In this document: piece after piece, positions 51,355-59,775 of the stretch
Numbering within the stretch: the stretch's first letter is position 1
Layout of the letters: each line of letters starts with the position of its first letter
Assembly (NCBI GenBank): GCA_050179685.1
Contig: JBFXEW010000006.1
Coordinates: 152,844-216,843, forward strand
DNA length: 64,000 bases
Direction: 5' to 3'
Source: GWE2-40-63 sp050179685
GTDB lineage: Bacteria > Bacteroidota > Bacteroidia > Bacteroidales > SZUA-534
Made by a program: the position numbers and the translations under genes
Notes under the pieces: model-generated
The model's database searches: none
What the model saw: the letters and a program-made list of their open reading frames with translations, nothing else
What the model was told of the DNA's origin: nothing

Positions 51355-51416
51355 AACGTGCAAGTGTAAGAATATCAGAGCCTAAGTAAATTAATTTCAA
51401 ATAAGGATTCAATAAA

Positions 51417-51447
51417 TTTGTTAATACCGAAAGTATCTTTAATTTTG
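51417..51447 (+). promoter_or_regulatory. Promoter of tRNA-Pro
   Basis: TTTG (51417-51420), exactly 19 bases, then TAATTTTG (51440-51447): a full match to the Bacteroidota housekeeping promoter TTTG-N19-TAnnTTTG, 21 bases before the tRNA. Confidence 0.85.
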
Positions 51448-51468
51448 CATCGCTTTAAAAATAAGCAT

Positions 51469-51543
51469 CGGGGTATAGCACAGTCCGGTTAGTGTACCTG
51501 CTTTGGGAGCAGGGGGTCGCAGGTTCGAATCCTGCTACCCCGA
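51469..51543 (+). tRNA. tRNA-Pro (anticodon TGG)
   Basis: The cloverleaf is complete. Acceptor stem CGGGGTA (51469-51475) pairs with TACCCCG (51536-51542). D stem GCAC/GTGT, anticodon stem CCTGC/GCAGG with loop TTTGGGA (anticodon TGG at 51504-51506), and T arm GCAGG-TTCGAAT-CCTGC. The discriminator is A; CCA is not encoded. It is the probable integration target of the element that follows. Confidence 0.97.
51520..51543 (+). other. Candidate attachment site at the 3' end of tRNA-Pro
   Basis: The T arm plus 3' acceptor half is the usual core of tRNA-directed tyrosine recombinases, and the integrase gene begins 140 bases downstream. No second copy of this sequence is found to the right within the window, so the far attachment site is unseen or lost. 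Confidence 0.5.
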
Positions 51544-51574
51544 CAAAAAAGAAACAATAAAATTCAATCCCTTT

Positions 51575-51606
51575 CAAAACCTGCTAATTCGGCAGGTTTT
51601 GTTTTT
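51575..51606 (+). terminator. Intrinsic terminator after tRNA-Pro
   Basis: CAAAACCTGC (51575-51584) with GCAGGTTTTG (51592-51601), a 10-bp stem with a 7-base loop, then TTTTT. Confidence 0.85.
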
Positions 51607-51683
51607 AATTCCTTTCAATTTTCTTTATATTTTTCCTATATTTGTTTCACCTATATTTCACCTTAACTTAAAATTGTTTCACT

Positions 51684-52892
51684 ATGAATGAATCATTTTC
51701 TTTTAAGTTCTACTTGAATAAATCAAAAAAGCAGGGAAATAAATATAAAATTTACGGTAGGTTAATTATTGACCGTAAAAAAGCAGAATTTTCAACATCA
51801 CATTTTATTGAGGAAAATAAATGGGATGAAAATCAAGGAAGAATTGCTAAAAATAATACGATTAATGATGACCTATCAGAAATTGAAAATAAAATCAGGT
51901 CAATCAGGCGAAGATTATTAGACAATAACAGGCCAGTTACTTCGAGTGCAGTTGTTCAATACTATAAGAATAAAAAGACATTTGATCATTATCTTATTCC
52001 CTATTTTGAAAAATTTATTCAGAATTTGAAGGATAAAAATGAAGTAGTAAAGAAAACCATCCAATCATACAATGCAACACTTAAAAGTATTACCGGGCTT
52101 CTCGATAAAAACTATAACAGTAAAAATCTTCTTGTAAGCGAAATTGACTTTGCTTTTATCCAAGAGTATGATCACTACATGAGAGTTCATTATAAAGATA
52201 ATAATGACAAAAAGATTGTAAGAAATACTATAAATAAACATCATTCGAGATTCAGAACAATATTGCACAATGCGGTAAAAGAAGATTTAATAACAAAAAA
52301 TCCATATATCAGTTTTCCAATTAAAAATAATAAAACACACAGGGAATACCTTACTATTGAAGAAATAAATAAAATTAAAGATCATGATCTTGGAGGGAAT
52401 AAATCTCTTCAGAATGTTCGGGATTTCTTTTTGTTTTCAGTTTTTACAGGTTTGAGGTATAATGATGCCTATAATTTGAAAATAGACGATATTAAGACTG
52501 ACAGTAATGGTAATAAAATTATTCAGATTATAATGGAAAAGACTGATGATAAAATAAATATTCCGTTGTTAGATGAAGCACAAGTAATAATCGAAAGATA
52601 TGAAAACGACCCGGCAAGGGAAGTTTTTGGATATATTTTACCCAGATATTCTAACCAAAAGTTAAATGCCTATTTAAAAGTTATTTCAGATTTATGCGGT
52701 ATTCAGAAAAATATTACTCACCATGTGGGAAGGCATAGCTTTGCTACTTTGGCGTTAAACAAGAATATTCCGATGGAAGTAGTACAGAAATTACTTGGGC
52801 ACGCCGATTTAAAAACAACACAAATTTATGCAAAGATGATGACGCAGACAGTTGTGGATGAAATGCAAAAAATGAATAATGCATTTAAATAA
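51684..52892 (+). CDS. Tyrosine site-specific recombinase (integrase)
   Basis: A 402-residue integrase of the Bacteroidota conjugative/mobilisable-element type. It has an N-terminal arm-binding domain (about 1-90), a SAM-like core-binding domain (about 100-200) and the catalytic domain. Catalytic residues are R258 (TGLRYND), H347-x-x-R350 (HHVGRHSFATLAL), H373 (LLGHAD) and the nucleophile Y382 (TQIYAKM). It lies 140 bases after the tRNA-Pro 3' end and reads away from it, consistent with integration at that tRNA. All catalytic residues are present, so it appears functional. Confidence 0.95.
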   Translation: MNESFSFKFYLNKSKKQGNKYKIYGRLIIDRKKAEFSTSHFIEENKWDENQGRIAKNNTINDDLSEIENKIRSIRRRLLDNNRPVTSSAVVQYYKNKKTFDHYLIPYFEKFIQNLKDKNEVVKKTIQSYNATLKSITGLLDKNYNSKNLLVSEIDFAFIQEYDHYMRVHYKDNNDKKIVRNTINKHHSRFRTILHNAVKEDLITKNPYISFPIKNNKTHREYLTIEEINKIKDHDLGGNKSLQNVRDFFLFSVFTGLRYNDAYNLKIDDIKTDSNGNKIIQIIMEKTDDKINIPLLDEAQVIIERYENDPAREVFGYILPRYSNQKLNAYLKVISDLCGIQKNITHHVGRHSFATLALNKNIPMEVVQKLLGHADLKTTQIYAKMMTQTVVDEMQKMNNAFK

Positions 52893-52985
52893 ACAGTCTT
52901 AATTAATTTTATTTAAAAATGAATGAATTTAATTTGGCGTATTCAAACATTTAATTAATTTTACATCGAATTCATTTGAAATTAT

Positions 52986-53699
52986 ATGAAGAAGCCTAAG
53001 AAAATAACAGTAAAACCCTTTTTAAACGATAAACTTGATCCTATAGAAGCATCTATTCATGAGAGTGAGGGTAAAGTAACGAAAGAATTGCAATATCCGT
53101 TGTATTATATGGTCATTTATAACAGGAATAATACAAAATTTAAAAGTAGGTTAGGCTTTTATTATTCTGGTATTGAAAATGTTCCTGAAACGATTATTGA
53201 ATTTGAATCAAATACTATAGAGAAAATTCTTCGTTATCAGATTTCAAAATCAGGAGAAGATGTAGATTTACGAGGTTTAGGTAATGCTTTTAATGTATTA
53301 AGTGAGAATTTATTTCAATGTGTTGAAAAATATCTTAAGAATAAGCTAAAATTAGCAGCGATGAGTGCGGATAGCTATCTGTCATGTATGATAAACTTTG
53401 ATGATTGGCGCAATCCTTTTTCAAAATATTATGATGTAGTAACATCACTATTCGGAAAAATCTCGAAATACATAAAAGATGATTTTAAAATAGAAATTGA
53501 AGCCTATAATAACTATTATAATATTTATAAAAAATATGAGAAGCAACAATCAGGTTTTTGTCAATCTACTTTAATAGATTGGTTAAATGATGAACATAAA
53601 AGCTTAATCTTACAAGAAATGAAAAATGAAAAAGAAATGGAGAATATTGTACATTTAATTGAAAAAGCTGTTGAGAAATCAATAAAATGGATTGATTAA
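52986..53699 (+). CDS. Hypothetical protein of the integrated element
   Basis: A 237-residue protein, Lys-rich, without signal or membrane segments. The first half looks like short strands (LYYMVIYNRNNTKFKSRLGFY), the second half like helices (FQCVEKYLKNKLKLAAM, EMENIVHLIEKAVEKSIKW). I do not recognise the family. It lies between the integrase and excisionase-like genes, a place often held by poorly conserved cargo in such elements. Base composition matches the island. Confidence 0.6.
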   Translation: MKKPKKITVKPFLNDKLDPIEASIHESEGKVTKELQYPLYYMVIYNRNNTKFKSRLGFYYSGIENVPETIIEFESNTIEKILRYQISKSGEDVDLRGLGNAFNVLSENLFQCVEKYLKNKLKLAAMSADSYLSCMINFDDWRNPFSKYYDVVTSLFGKISKYIKDDFKIEIEAYNNYYNIYKKYEKQQSGFCQSTLIDWLNDEHKSLILQEMKNEKEMENIVHLIEKAVEKSIKWID

Positions 53700-53760
53700 T
53701 ATTTTTTTAATAAAAAAGAATGAATAAAAATTAACATAAACAAACAAAAAAACAAACAAC

Positions 53761-54042
53761 ATGAAAACACAACAAGTATTTTTTATGCTACCACAAAAAG
53801 ATGTTGATGAAATTCGGGATACCTTAAAGGATATTCAAGGGAAATTATCAGGTAAAAACAGTAAAGAAAACATTCTAGGTGATTATGTTTCTGAAAAAGA
53901 AGCACAGGAGCTACTTAACAGGAAAACCACATGGTTTTGGCAAAAGCGCAAAACAGGAGAACTGATCGGTAAAAAGGCAGGTAATCAATGGTTTTACAAA
54001 ATGGCAGATATCCAAGGATTTATCGAAAATGGAAAATCTTAA
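53761..54042 (+). CDS. Excisionase-like helix-turn-helix protein
   Basis: A 93-residue protein. The N-terminus (to about 45) is a charged helix; the C-terminal part is a MerR/excisionase-type winged HTH: DYVSEKEAQELLNRKTTWFW then GELIGKKAGNQWFYKMADIQGFIE. Bacteroidota mobile elements commonly carry one such gene between the integrase and the replication gene, where it acts in excision or in regulating replication. The exact role here is inferred from position. Confidence 0.75.
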   Translation: MKTQQVFFMLPQKDVDEIRDTLKDIQGKLSGKNSKENILGDYVSEKEAQELLNRKTTWFWQKRKTGELIGKKAGNQWFYKMADIQGFIENGKS

Positions 54043-54279
54043 ACAGGGTAATATTTTGTTATCATATAATAAGGAATCCATACGACTTCATAGAAATATA
54101 GAAAACAATTCTTTACACACAGAAAGTTTCTGCGAAAAGTAAGGTTCAAGTTAACAGAATGCTTAACCTAAACAGGCATTCTAAAAACCACAAGCGTATT
54201 ACAATAAAACTATAATCTAACTTAAATTCTACTAAAACAAAAATTGTTATTAAAGTGGAGATATTTAATCCTGACTTGC

Positions 54280-56973
54280 ATGATTGATAAAGTAAAAGAA
54301 ATTGACATAAAAGAAGTTATAGAAAAAGAAACCAATAAGAAGTTTGACAAACAAAATATTCTTAATGAATGTCCTTTTTGCAGAAGTGGCTCAGGTTCTA
54401 ACAGATCACCTGCTTTTAGTATTAACAGAAAAGATAATTATTTTAAGTGCTTTTCGTGCGGGGCTAAAGGTACTACTATAGATTTTATGATAAACCTTAA
54501 AAAAGGATGGAAAGAAAGTAATGCAATAAAGTACCTAAAAGAAAACTACTTGAATATTACGAATGAACCATTAAATAATCTTCCTGTTCTTGATAAATTT
54601 CAAAAGACCATATATGCAATTAAGAATAATCCGATTCAAACAGCAACCGAATATCTATCCAAGAGAAATATTAACACTAAAGCACTACCCAAAGGGAGTT
54701 ATTATTACGATTCACTTTCCAAATCTGTCGTTTTTTTTGATTCAGAAAGTAAACTGATTAACCGCAGGATTATAAATCCTGTAAACGGATCTCCCAAAGC
54801 AAAAAATCAAGGCAAGTTAACAGGAAGTATTTACGATAAACTGTTTAATCTGGAATCCGACACCATTTACATTTTAGAAGGTGTAATAAATGTCCTATCC
54901 ATGCCTAATTATTCATCTATAGCTATATTTTCAACTGAAAATAAAATAGTTGACAGAAAAAAACTACATAAGTATTTTGACGGTAAACATGTGGTAATAG
55001 CATTTGATAACGATAATGCAGGCAATAAATGTTTTGATTATTATAAGACATTCTTGCTTTCAAACCGTTTTGATATTAAATCAGTAAGAAAATTGATGTT
55101 TCCTGAAAAGAAAGATGCCAATGATTTGTTATGTGCGGGTGAAATGGACAAATTCATGAAAGATAAAAATAACAATGAGTTGATTTGGGAAGATATTTTA
55201 TCCAAACCTATAACCAGAGAAAGCAAAAACAAGACGAAAGATAATGATGAGTTTTTCTTTTACAAGGAAGACAGTTGTTATTATTCAAAAGAATATATAA
55301 AAGGGAAACCCGTTATAAAAAAGTTATCCAACTTCTTAATGGAGATTCTTTACCATTTAATTGATGGAACAAAAGACAGCCGCAGGATAATCAAATTCCA
55401 ACGTAATACTGGTGAAATTGTCGTAATGGAATTATACAGTTCTGAACTTAACCTTGAAAAATTTAAGAAGATCATAAGGAGCATATCAGGAAAAGGGCTT
55501 TCTTTCTTCGGTTTTACCAGTCAACTCGAACATATATTAGCTTTCCTGCAAGACCATGAACAAAGAGCCGAAGCGATAACGCAATTAGGATTCCAGAAAG
55601 AGTTTAAAATATATTCTTTTGCTGATGCTATAATTACAGGAGATAATAAGCTTCTGTTCCCTGACAAGTTAGGGATTGTAAGTAATGGTAATCAGAGTTA
55701 TTATCTTGCGCCTTTTTCCTATACTAATATCAAAAATGAATCATATAACGGACAAAGAAAGTTCACTTACAAAGAAGGAACATTGAATTTTAAAGAATGG
55801 AGCGAATTAATATACAAAGCTTACGGTATTAACGGAGCTATCGGGATTACATTTCTTGTTTTAGCTTTGTTTCGTGACTATATACTAAATTTAACAGGCT
55901 TTTTTCCGTTCCTTTTCCTGTTTGGAGATCAGGGTGCAGGAAAGTCTAATTATATAAACTTCTTCCTACATTTATTTGGTGAACCTAATAATGGAATATC
56001 TTTACTTAACTCGACTGATAAAGGATTCTCACGCTCATTAACCCAACGAACAAACGCATTGTACTATTTAAAGGAATATACTAATGCGATTGATAAAAAG
56101 ACTGTTGATGTTTTTAAGACAGGTTACGACGGTGAGTTATACACAATGGCTCAAAAATCCAATGATAACAAAACCATTACCTTAGAAATTACTTCGGCAT
56201 GTATGGTTGATGGAAACGAGTTGCCAACTTCCGAAGCGGCTTTATTTGCAAGAATGATTGTTTTGAATTTTGAAGATAATAAGTTCTCAAAAGAATCTAC
56301 CGAAGCGTATAGAACCTTGCTTGAACACAGGGATAAAGGTTTTTGCCAGATAACAAGAGAACTGTTAAAGTACCGCCCTTTTATTGAAGAAAAGTTTAAA
56401 AAGGTTTTTGATGATACGTTTTACGAAGTCAAATCATCACTTACAAAAGAAAAAGAAATTTCAGACAGGCAGTTAAGACATATTGCCCTTTTATTAGCTC
56501 CTGTTAAATTATTGCAAGACAAACTTGATTTTCCTTTTCAGTATGATGATTATGCTAATGCAGTTATTGAGAATGCAAAATCTCAGGATGAGTTATCCAA
56601 CGAAATTAAAGATGTTACGGTGTTCTGGACTGCTATAGCTTTTAAAATCAATGAAACCTATAGTGAAATAAAAGAGAATGTACATTATCAAAAAGACCCT
56701 GTTAAGGAAATAATCTTTATAAAGTTAAAAGCCCTATATCCTTATTATGTAGATTATGCCAAGAAAAACAATATGAAAGTAATAGATCAACATTCCTTAA
56801 AAGAATTATTAACATCGAAGGGAAACAAAACTTTTATTCCCAATAGTACCCAACAAACCAGAAGTAGTAAAGCCTATACAAAGAAAAACTTTGGGAGCTG
56901 TTACATGTTCAGGTATGAAACTGCTGAAGAGCAAACGGGAATTATTATTAATGGTGTTGAGCTGAACCTATAA
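54280..56973 (+). CDS. Element-encoded primase/helicase with zinc finger, Toprim and P-loop ATPase
   Basis: An 897-residue replication protein, started at the ATG at 54280 (an in-frame TTG at 54244 would add 12 residues). A CHC2-like zinc finger has Cys at 31, 34, 57 and 60 (CPFC...CFSC; the usual His is Cys). The Toprim-like domain has E200 in YILEGVIN and D243-x-D245 in AFDNDNAG. The C-terminal helicase-like ATPase has Walker A GDQGAGKS at 549-556, as in DUF927/SF3-type helicases. It probably primes and unwinds the excised element. The gene after it is missing: 1.3 kb of repeats follow instead of a relaxase. Confidence 0.85.
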   Translation: MIDKVKEIDIKEVIEKETNKKFDKQNILNECPFCRSGSGSNRSPAFSINRKDNYFKCFSCGAKGTTIDFMINLKKGWKESNAIKYLKENYLNITNEPLNNLPVLDKFQKTIYAIKNNPIQTATEYLSKRNINTKALPKGSYYYDSLSKSVVFFDSESKLINRRIINPVNGSPKAKNQGKLTGSIYDKLFNLESDTIYILEGVINVLSMPNYSSIAIFSTENKIVDRKKLHKYFDGKHVVIAFDNDNAGNKCFDYYKTFLLSNRFDIKSVRKLMFPEKKDANDLLCAGEMDKFMKDKNNNELIWEDILSKPITRESKNKTKDNDEFFFYKEDSCYYSKEYIKGKPVIKKLSNFLMEILYHLIDGTKDSRRIIKFQRNTGEIVVMELYSSELNLEKFKKIIRSISGKGLSFFGFTSQLEHILAFLQDHEQRAEAITQLGFQKEFKIYSFADAIITGDNKLLFPDKLGIVSNGNQSYYLAPFSYTNIKNESYNGQRKFTYKEGTLNFKEWSELIYKAYGINGAIGITFLVLALFRDYILNLTGFFPFLFLFGDQGAGKSNYINFFLHLFGEPNNGISLLNSTDKGFSRSLTQRTNALYYLKEYTNAIDKKTVDVFKTGYDGELYTMAQKSNDNKTITLEITSACMVDGNELPTSEAALFARMIVLNFEDNKFSKESTEAYRTLLEHRDKGFCQITRELLKYRPFIEEKFKKVFDDTFYEVKSSLTKEKEISDRQLRHIALLLAPVKLLQDKLDFPFQYDDYANAVIENAKSQDELSNEIKDVTVFWTAIAFKINETYSEIKENVHYQKDPVKEIIFIKLKALYPYYVDYAKKNNMKVIDQHSLKELLTSKGNKTFIPNSTQQTRSSKAYTKKNFGSCYMFRYETAEEQTGIIINGVELNL

Positions 56974-57018
56974 TTTTTTTTGACTGAATTTTCTTCCCAA
57001 ACCTTTTTGTGAAAAACA

Positions 57019-57702
57019 ATGTAATCTTTGTAAACTATGTAAACCATACGGGTAAATTATTAATTAATAACTTTTTAAAGGTTTACATTGGGTTTACAAG
57101 GATTACATAGAATTTTAAGAATTGACTATAATTAGAAATCTCTAATAAGGTGTCCGTTTAAAATTGCCGCTGACTATTAGTTGTTTAATTTTGATGCACT
57201 TTTTTTTCAAGTGTTCATAAACCACTCAAAATATACTCTTCAAAAAAGGGTATATTTAAAAAAGCGCTTAACATTTACTTCAGAAGTACTCAAAAGCAGT
57301 TTAAATATTCAAAAAAGTTATTAAAAGCAACCAAAAGCACTTAAAAAGTACTCTTTAAACTTGCTTTTTCCAATGCTAACAGTGCTTTTCTGGGCTTTTA
57401 TCAATGAAGTTATAGTGCCATTGACGCAATTTCATAATATTATCAAATCAAATATTTAATTATGGCATTCAGAAAGACAATATTAAAACAAGAGTTGGCA
57501 GGAAAACAATTTCCGGATAGCCTTAACAAAAAATCGGCTGTGCAGTTTCTATGCAAAGAGATAAGGAAAACGCCAAAACTCAAACAACTTTTGCTTGAAA
57601 ACTGAAAACGTAAGTTTACATAGAATGTAAACCTTTAACAGTTAGATATACAGTTTATTATAAGCGTGGTTTACATGGTTTACAAGGATTACATAAAATT
57701 TT
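57019..57702. repeat. Repeated GTTTAC motifs, candidate replication origin or control region
   Basis: The 26-base sequence GGTTTACAAGGATTACAT-(a/g)-GAATTTT-like occurs directly at 57091-57116 and 57677-57702 with one difference. An inverted near-copy of its core is at 57019-57035. Further GTTTACAT words occur at 57081, 57668 and in the palindrome GTTTACAT-AGA-ATGTAAAC (57614-57632). A hairpin-like AAATATAC/GTATATTT pair lies near 57230-57257. Placed just after a primase/helicase gene, this resembles an iteron origin; function is inferred. The stretch 57118-57460 holds no gene. Confidence 0.55.
57462..57605 (+). CDS. Small basic hypothetical protein
   Basis: A 47-codon frame beginning MAFRKTILKQELAGK and ending KLKQLLLEN, rich in Lys and Leu, between the repeated GTTTAC motifs. 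Preceded by A+T-rich sequence typical of starts in this phylum. Too short to classify; it could be a small element protein or a remnant of a longer gene. Confidence 0.35.
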   Translation: MAFRKTILKQELAGKQFPDSLNKKSAVQFLCKEIRKTPKLKQLLLEN

Positions 57703-58328
57703 GTGTGTTTTGTTGGGGTAGAAAATTGTCAAAGTTGATTTTGAGTTCACTTGGAGTTCATGTCAAGTTAGCAATGAGTTAGCTAACAGTTTAGTTAAAC
57801 AGAACAACAGTGAACTATTTTACAATACTCTTCACTTGAGCTAAACTCTGAGAGAAATTTTAGAATCCTAAAAGTAGATTAAGAAAGATTCTCTTTTTAA
57901 AAATACAAAGAAATCGAATAAAACCTTATGAGACTTATTAGTCCACCCGAGCTATTTCATTTTTTAATCTGAAATTAAAAACACAAATATTAAACCTATA
58001 ATTAATTATCAGGTGTTAAAGTTTAAAAGTACGATTTCAGCCTTTCTGAATTATACAAAAAAATATAATGAAGAAAAACTTTTGCAAGATCAATTAAAAC
58101 CACGTTATGTAAAATGTTTGCCAGAATTAAATGTGAATTAAAAGTAGGGTAAATAAATATCAAAACGGTGTACAAATAAACAGGTCTTAATAATATGCTA
58201 GTATAGTTTACAACAGCATTATATGATATTAAAATATGATTCTGAAGAGATAACACTAAACTATAAAAGTGAAATTTTGTTGTATTAAATTATAAGACTG
58301 AAATTCTAATTTATAAAATAGAGATACA
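57703..58328. other. A+T-rich intergenic stretch before the sigma factor
   Basis: No gene is supported. A 77-codon minus-strand frame (58023-58256) is hydrophobic and lacks a signature. This interval separates the replication genes from the metal-handling cluster and may hold the promoter for the sigma-factor operon. Confidence 0.4.
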
Positions 58329-58886
58329 TTGACAGAAAAAGATTTTAAGGGTTTTTTTATTAAAAACTTCGACAATATTAGGAGTTATTTATATTACCGT
58401 TCTGGAGATAAAGATTTATCAACGGATCTAGCACAAGACGTCTTTACCAAGCTTTGGGAAAAAGATTTTAAAGATGAAGGTAAGAAAACAATTGGGCTAG
58501 CATATAAAATAGCAAGTGATCTATTTATTGATAATTATAGAAAGAGAAATAAAGAGCTGGGCTATATTGATTCCTTGGAATTTAGTTTTTATGATGTAAC
58601 ACCAGAAAAAGAATTGCAATTCAAAGAACTTAAAGAAAAATATGAAAGTACCCTTGCAGAATTAAACGAAAATCAGAGAGTTGTTTTTCTAATGAGTCGC
58701 ATAGAAGGTCTTAAATATTCAGAAATTGCCGAAAGACTAGGAATTGGAATTAAAGCAGTTGAAAAAAGAATGAGTGGAGCTTTAAGTACATTTAAAAGAG
58801 TATTGCTCATAATTCTATATCTTCTATTTATCCCAATAACCAGGGAGTATATGATAACATTACTTTGTAACATTAAACGAATTTAA
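58329..58886 (+). CDS. ECF sigma factor (FecI-like)
   Basis: A 185-residue ECF RNA polymerase sigma factor. Region 2 is at about 10-75 (YLYYRSGDKDLSTDLAQDVF, then LWEKDFK) and region 4 about 105-155 (LNENQRVVFLMSRIEGLKYS, EIAERLGIGIKAVEKRMSGA). After it comes an unusual hydrophobic tail (RVLLIILYLLFIPITREYMI, about 157-176) that could touch the membrane or anti-sigma. TTG start at 58329; no nearby ATG fits. The FecR-like anti-sigma follows after one base. Typical for a surface-signalling operon with the TonB receptor downstream. Confidence 0.9.
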   Translation: MTEKDFKGFFIKNFDNIRSYLYYRSGDKDLSTDLAQDVFTKLWEKDFKDEGKKTIGLAYKIASDLFIDNYRKRNKELGYIDSLEFSFYDVTPEKELQFKELKEKYESTLAELNENQRVVFLMSRIEGLKYSEIAERLGIGIKAVEKRMSGALSTFKRVLLIILYLLFIPITREYMITLLCNIKRI

Positions 58887-58887
58887 T

Positions 58888-59748
58888 ATGAATTTAGAGA
58901 GTGATAATCAGGATATATTCGATAACGATTCAGAAGAGTTATTTTCTTTGCTTAAGGTAACTTGGAATAAACCAAAGGAAGAGATTTGGGAAACTTGGTC
59001 AAAGGAAAGGAAGAAAACTTCTGTAATTACGATGAAGCCAAAAACAAATCAATGGATTCTAGCTGTGGCAGCAAGCGTAGTGCTATTAATAAGTATTGGA
59101 GTATTTATGAGTACATATACTACGTCTTATGAAACTTTAGCAGGCGAACACTTTAGTGCAAACTTACCTGATGGTTCTAAAGTTTATTTAAATGCAGAAA
59201 GTGTAATAAAGTATAAACCATTTTTATGGTGGGCTAAAAGGCAGGTAGAACTCAAAGGTGAAGCTTTTTTTGAGGTTGAAAAGGGAAAAGTTTTTAAAGT
59301 AAAATCGGTTTCTGGTATTACTGAGGTTCTAGGAACAAGCTTTAACATATATTCAAGAAATGAAAAATACGAAGTTACCTGTGTTAGCGGCAAAGTAAAG
59401 GTTAAAGCAGTTAGCACACAACATAGTATAATATTACATCCAAATGAGAAAGCTAGTCTTCAAAAATCAGGTCAACTAATTGTTGATGAAAAAGTTAACG
59501 CAGACAGTGATATTGCATGGATTTCAAACAAATTTGTGTTTACATCTGTATTTCTTGAAGAAGCTTTTAGCGAAATTGAAAGACAATATGATATTACAAT
59601 TGAAGTCCCCAAAGATTTGAGTCTGGTTTATACCGGCAGTTTTGAAAAAGTTGATTCGGTAGAGAAAATTTTAAGCTTAGTGTGTCGTCCGTTTGGACTT
59701 AAATATGAAAAGCTTAATGAAGAGCATTTTGCTATTTCATTCAAGTAA
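58888..59748 (+). CDS. FecR-family anti-sigma factor
   Basis: A 286-residue inner-membrane anti-sigma factor. The cytoplasmic sigma-binding part (1-50) contains the conserved Trp-rich pattern (VTWNKPKEEIWETWSK). TM is at about 51-70, the FecR domain follows (FSANLPDGSKVYLNAESVIKY, ELKGEAFFEVEKGK), then a C-terminal DUF4974 domain (about 215-286, EEAFSEIERQYDITIEVP) that contacts the receptor's STN domain. It starts one base after the sigma gene stop and precedes the TonB receptor by 27 bases, so the three form one operon. Confidence 0.92.
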   Translation: MNLESDNQDIFDNDSEELFSLLKVTWNKPKEEIWETWSKERKKTSVITMKPKTNQWILAVAASVVLLISIGVFMSTYTTSYETLAGEHFSANLPDGSKVYLNAESVIKYKPFLWWAKRQVELKGEAFFEVEKGKVFKVKSVSGITEVLGTSFNIYSRNEKYEVTCVSGKVKVKAVSTQHSIILHPNEKASLQKSGQLIVDEKVNADSDIAWISNKFVFTSVFLEEAFSEIERQYDITIEVPKDLSLVYTGSFEKVDSVEKILSLVCRPFGLKYEKLNEEHFAISFK

Positions 59749-59775
59749 TTAAAGGTTTCATGTAAAAAAATTGAT

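Larger units (their letters stand above)
51544..57702 (+). mobile_element. Integrated element next to tRNA-Pro (left part; right end not resolved)
   Basis: Order: tRNA-Pro, tyrosine recombinase, unknown gene, excisionase-like HTH gene, primase/helicase, repeated GTTTAC motifs. All genes run away from the tRNA and the sequence is more A+T-rich than the region to the left. No relaxase, coupling protein, capsid or portal gene is present. It looks like a small mobilisable or satellite-type island, or a decayed one. The right coordinate marks only the last recognisable replication-like feature; the island may continue past the metal cluster to the transposase at the window edge. Confidence 0.65.

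Noticed and set aside
58023..58256. 77-codon hydrophobic minus-strand frame
   Set aside because: Hydrophobicity follows from T-rich codons; no start context, no family, opposite to all nearby genes.
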